Assembly (NCBI GenBank): GCA_030671745.1 | Contig: DAOVHT010000054.1 | Span: forward strand, 1 to 6,889 | Direction of reading: 5' to 3' | DNA: 6,889 nt | Origin: Candidatus Nanohaloarchaea archaeon | Lineage (GTDB): Archaea > EX4484-52 > GLR71 | Shown: in pieces, positions 5,466 to 6,889 of the stretch | How positions within the stretch are numbered: position 1 is the first letter of the stretch | Layout of the letters: every line of letters begins with the position of its first letter | Translations under genes and position numbers: made by a program | Notes under the pieces: generated by a model | Told to the model about the DNA's origin: nothing | What the model saw: only the letters and a program-made list of their open reading frames with translations | Databases searched by the model: none

Positions 5466-5850
5466 AGTTTATATTCTCAACACTTTTCTCTACAGTGTCC
5501 ATCTTTTCTACTGCTTGTTTTAGGAGGGTACGGCCTGAATCTCTGCTTGATTTCAATTGTTCTACAATGTTTCTTAGTTCAGATGATTCTTGTTTCAATG
5601 TAACTATCTGTGATTTGATTTCATTGAATTTGTTTATGCTTACAAATAATGGTCCTACTTTAGGGTTTACACTCTTTTTCGGTAATGTTTTCAATTGGGG
5701 TGTTGATTCTTTTACTGGTTTTGGTGTAGGGTTGTTAGTTATTGGGTTGTTTATTTTTTCAGAAAGGTCCATGTTGTTGAGTTCATCTTTTATTTTCGCA
5801 AGCTGTTCTTTATGTGTGTTGTCGGTCTGGTTAGGTAATTGCATATCCAT
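5449..5850 (-). CDS. Orphan coiled-coil protein with disordered Pro/Asn-rich N-terminus
   Basis: A 133-residue soluble protein of unrecognised family. Residues 1-30 are polar with a short helix (HKEQLAKIKDELNNM). Residues 31-65 form a linker rich in Asn, Pro, Thr and Lys. GPLFVSINKF (66-75) looks like a short structured strand, and residues 75-131 form a long helix with heptad-like hydrophobic spacing (I78, I82, L85, L92, I95, L99), then a second helix (L109-I131). There is no membrane segment or signal peptide. The preferred start is ATG 5850. A more upstream in-frame ATG at 5880 lies directly against the TATA box and would add a strand of isoleucines encoded by the probable leader. GTGAT sits just upstream of 5850. 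A structural or adaptor role is likely but unproven. It lies downstream of hypA on the same strand but has its own promoter. Confidence 0.72.
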   Translation of the reverse strand: MDMQLPNQTDNTHKEQLAKIKDELNNMDLSEKINNPITNNPTPKPVKESTPQLKTLPKKSVNPKVGPLFVSINKFNEIKSQIVTLKQESSELRNIVEQLKSSRDSGRTLLKQAVEKMDTVEKSVENINSIIKV

Positions 5851-5880
5851 AATAATCACAATAATTATTTTATTCAGCAT

Positions 5881-5892
5881 GTATATATATAC
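5881..5892 (-). promoter_or_regulatory. TATA box of the coiled-coil protein gene
   Basis: GTATATATATAC is an almost perfect TATA element, itself palindromic, centred near 5886. The expected transcription start is about 5860, 10 nt upstream of ATG 5850. It rules out the upstream ATG at 5880 as a practical start. Confidence 0.55.
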
Positions 5893-5927
5893 TTTTTAAT
5901 ATTTTGTCTTTTTTGATATTTGTGTTA

Positions 5928-6239
5928 TTATAAATCTTCTATTATCATGTCATTTCCTTCAATTGTTTTGCAGACCTTGCCGCATTCTGGACATCTCAGG
6001 AAATGAACATGGCCCGGGACTTCAATTTCCCCTTCAAAACCGCAGTCACATTGTCCTGTCGCTTTAATCTCTTCGACTTCTATCTTTAGATGTTCTTGGT
6101 CTGTACCTTTCAGCATCTCTTTTAATGTATTCAGGAAGACTTCCTTGTTGGCTTTCATGCATCCCAGTCTGACTTTTATGTCTCTTGGATTTTTTTCAAG
6201 TTCATCGATTGCCTGTTGGACTGCGGAGAATTCGTGCAT
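5928..6239 (-). CDS. hypA: Hydrogenase nickel incorporation protein HypA
   Basis: A 103-residue cytoplasmic metallochaperone that, with HypB, inserts nickel into the large subunit of [NiFe] hydrogenases. The N-terminal MHE is intact, so H2, the universally required nickel ligand, is present. The zinc-binding domain has CDCG (C64, C66) and CPECG (C83, C86), with an extra C90. The protein is short (most HypA are 110-140 residues): helix 1 leads quickly into the DIKVRLGCMKANKEVFL strand, so the first helix is trimmed. The first zinc knuckle is CxC, not the common CxxC. The ATG at 6239 lies 26 bp from a TATA box on the minus strand, consistent with a leaderless mRNA. It is divergent from hycI across 35 bp, and a hydrogenase-type iron-sulfur subunit lies close by, which supports the role. 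Confidence 0.92.
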   Translation of the reverse strand: MHEFSAVQQAIDELEKNPRDIKVRLGCMKANKEVFLNTLKEMLKGTDQEHLKIEVEEIKATGQCDCGFEGEIEVPGHVHFLRCPECGKVCKTIEGNDMIIEDL

Positions 6240-6274
6240 GATTCTATTTTAATTAGTAGGTATAAATATGTGGT
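6240..6274. promoter_or_regulatory. Compact divergent promoter between hypA and hycI
   Basis: The 35-bp gap must hold both promoters. On the minus strand ATATTTATA (6269-6261) is centred 26 bp from the hypA ATG. On the + strand CTATTTTA (6244-6251) is centred about 27 bp from the hycI ATG. Both genes would be leaderless, and the two complexes would overlap, so transcription in the two directions may compete or be co-regulated. Confidence 0.5.
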
Positions 6275-6727
6275 ATGTCTATCTGTGATGAAAAAGAAGA
6301 TATCATTGTGGTCTGCGGTATCGGCAATTCTACACGCGGTGATGATGCTTGCGGTCCTTATGTGGTTTGCGAGCTGGCTAAGATGGATGTAAGTGATAAG
6401 TTTCAGGTTATTGACTGTGGTGTTGCTCCTGAGAATTTTATAGGTAAGATAAGGAAGATCAATCCTTCTAAGGTAATCATTGTTGATGCAGTTGATCTTG
6501 GTGCTGTTCCGGGAAGCTATGAGGTTGTGGATATCGATAAGATAAAAGGGGATTTGTTATCAACTCATAAATTGCCGATCAGTCTCTTTATTGCATCAAT
6601 ACAGAATGATATCTGTCCGGATGTTGAATTTATAGGGATACAGCCTAAAGGTCTTGGTTTCGGCGAGGATATGAGTCAGGAATGTGTGGCTGGTTGTGAA
6701 AAGATTGTTGATTGCATATTAGGATAA
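6275..6727 (+). CDS. hycI: [NiFe]-hydrogenase maturation endopeptidase, HycI type
   Basis: A 150-residue cytoplasmic protease that removes the C-terminal extension of a hydrogenase large subunit after nickel insertion. Family motifs are complete: GIGNSTRGDDACGPYV near the N-terminus, VIDCGVAPENF, VIIVDAVDLG, and STHKLP. Aligned with E. coli HycI, the nickel-sensing residues D16, D62 and H90 correspond to D24, D71 and H98. The APEN, TTH-like and FIGIQP segments resemble HycI (specific for group 4 HycE) more than HyaD/HybD, so the client is probably a group 4, membrane-associated hydrogenase. It is divergent from hypA and convergent with a 4Fe-4S hydrogenase-type subunit. The ATG is the only sensible start: the ATG 7 nt upstream, in another frame, meets a stop after six codons. 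Confidence 0.93.
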   Translation: MSICDEKEDIIVVCGIGNSTRGDDACGPYVVCELAKMDVSDKFQVIDCGVAPENFIGKIRKINPSKVIIVDAVDLGAVPGSYEVVDIDKIKGDLLSTHKLPISLFIASIQNDICPDVEFIGIQPKGLGFGEDMSQECVAGCEKIVDCILG

Positions 6728-6739
6728 GATTTAACTGTA

Positions 6740-6889
6740 TCATTTAATTATGAAATCTTCTTTCTTGTCGGATGCCATCTCGAATTCGTTTCCTAGCTTT
6801 AGGCATTTAGTGGGGCATACCTCTTCGCAACGTGCGCAGAATATACACTTCGATAAATCTAATTGCCAGAACTTCTTGTCTCTTATGAC
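6740..6889 (-). CDS. 4Fe-4S subunit of a group 4 hydrogenase or complex I-like enzyme, C-terminal part (HycF/HyfH/EchF/NuoI-like)
   Basis: Forty-nine C-terminal residues remain; the gene begins beyond the right edge. The fragment reads VIRDKKFWQLDLSKCIFC, then ARCEEVCPTKCLKLGNEFEM, and ends DFIIK before TGA at 6742-6740. CIFCARCEEVCPT is the second 4Fe-4S cluster motif (CxxCxxCxxxCP) of the ferredoxin-like subunit of Hyc/Hyf/Ech hydrogenases and of NuoI. The preceding WQLDLSKC and following EFEMA match that group, in which such a C-terminal EFELA-like segment is typical. The subunit sits on the cytoplasmic side and passes electrons from ferredoxin toward the [NiFe] site. An extra Cys follows CPTK. 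With hypA and hycI adjacent, a hydrogenase is more likely than complex I. It is convergent with hycI, with a 12-bp gap. Confidence 0.82.
   Translation of the reverse strand, partial: VIRDKKFWQLDLSKCIFCARCEEVCPTKCLKLGNEFEMASDKKEDFIIK

Noticed and set aside
5851..5880. Upstream ATG 5880 for the coiled-coil gene
   Set aside because: It touches the TATA element, so it would lie upstream of the expected transcription start.
5459..5899. Long + strand frame opposite the coiled-coil gene, Phe/Leu-rich and seemingly membrane-like
   Set aside because: Its hydrophobicity is what the complement of Lys/Glu/Asn-rich codons gives; the minus strand has the promoter, terminator and amphipathic pattern.
1..6889. 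CRISPR array, insertion sequence, prophage or toxin-antitoxin pair
   Set aside because: No regularly spaced repeats, transposase or integrase motifs, or small paired toxin-like genes were seen.

Overview
The window looks archaeal, AT-rich and gene-dense. The evidence is the C-terminal part of translation factor aIF2 gamma at the left edge, an RPA-like OB-fold single-stranded-DNA-binding protein, archaeal TATA boxes about 25-28 nt upstream of several start codons (leaderless transcripts), and Shine-Dalgarno motifs of the GGTGAT type in front of operon-internal genes. I cannot name the lineage. The small orphan proteins and compact gene set would suit a DPANN-type or uncultivated anaerobic archaeon, but that is inference.

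Left part (1-1831), information processing: the end of aIF2 gamma (+), an RPA/SSB-like OB-fold protein (-), a 204-bp gap holding a promoter and a nested inverted-repeat element, then a TatD-family metal-dependent hydrolase (+). Middle (1836-3628): an orphan single-pass membrane protein (-), convergent with tatD across a 4-nt gap, and a divergent 12-helix MFS transporter (+).

Right part (3632-6889), anaerobic redox metabolism: glutamate dehydrogenase, a small single-cluster ferredoxin and a DUF1858 CxxC protein form a probable three-gene operon (+). A coiled-coil orphan protein follows on the minus strand. Next come the [NiFe]-hydrogenase nickel chaperone HypA (-) and, divergent from it, a HycI-type maturation endopeptidase (+). 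The window closes with the C-terminus of a 4Fe-4S subunit resembling HycF/HyfH/EchF/NuoI (-), whose gene continues past the right edge. HycI-type proteases mature group 4 (energy-converting) hydrogenases, so a group 4 hydrogenase operon probably lies just to the right.

Taken together, the right half suggests fermentative amino-acid metabolism: glutamate oxidation, a soluble ferredoxin pool, and H2-evolving (or reversible) membrane hydrogenase. No tRNA, rRNA, CRISPR array, insertion sequence or origin was recognised. The least explained items are the structured element at 964-1030, the two orphan proteins, and several start codons whose most upstream candidate lies inside the ribosome-binding motif.
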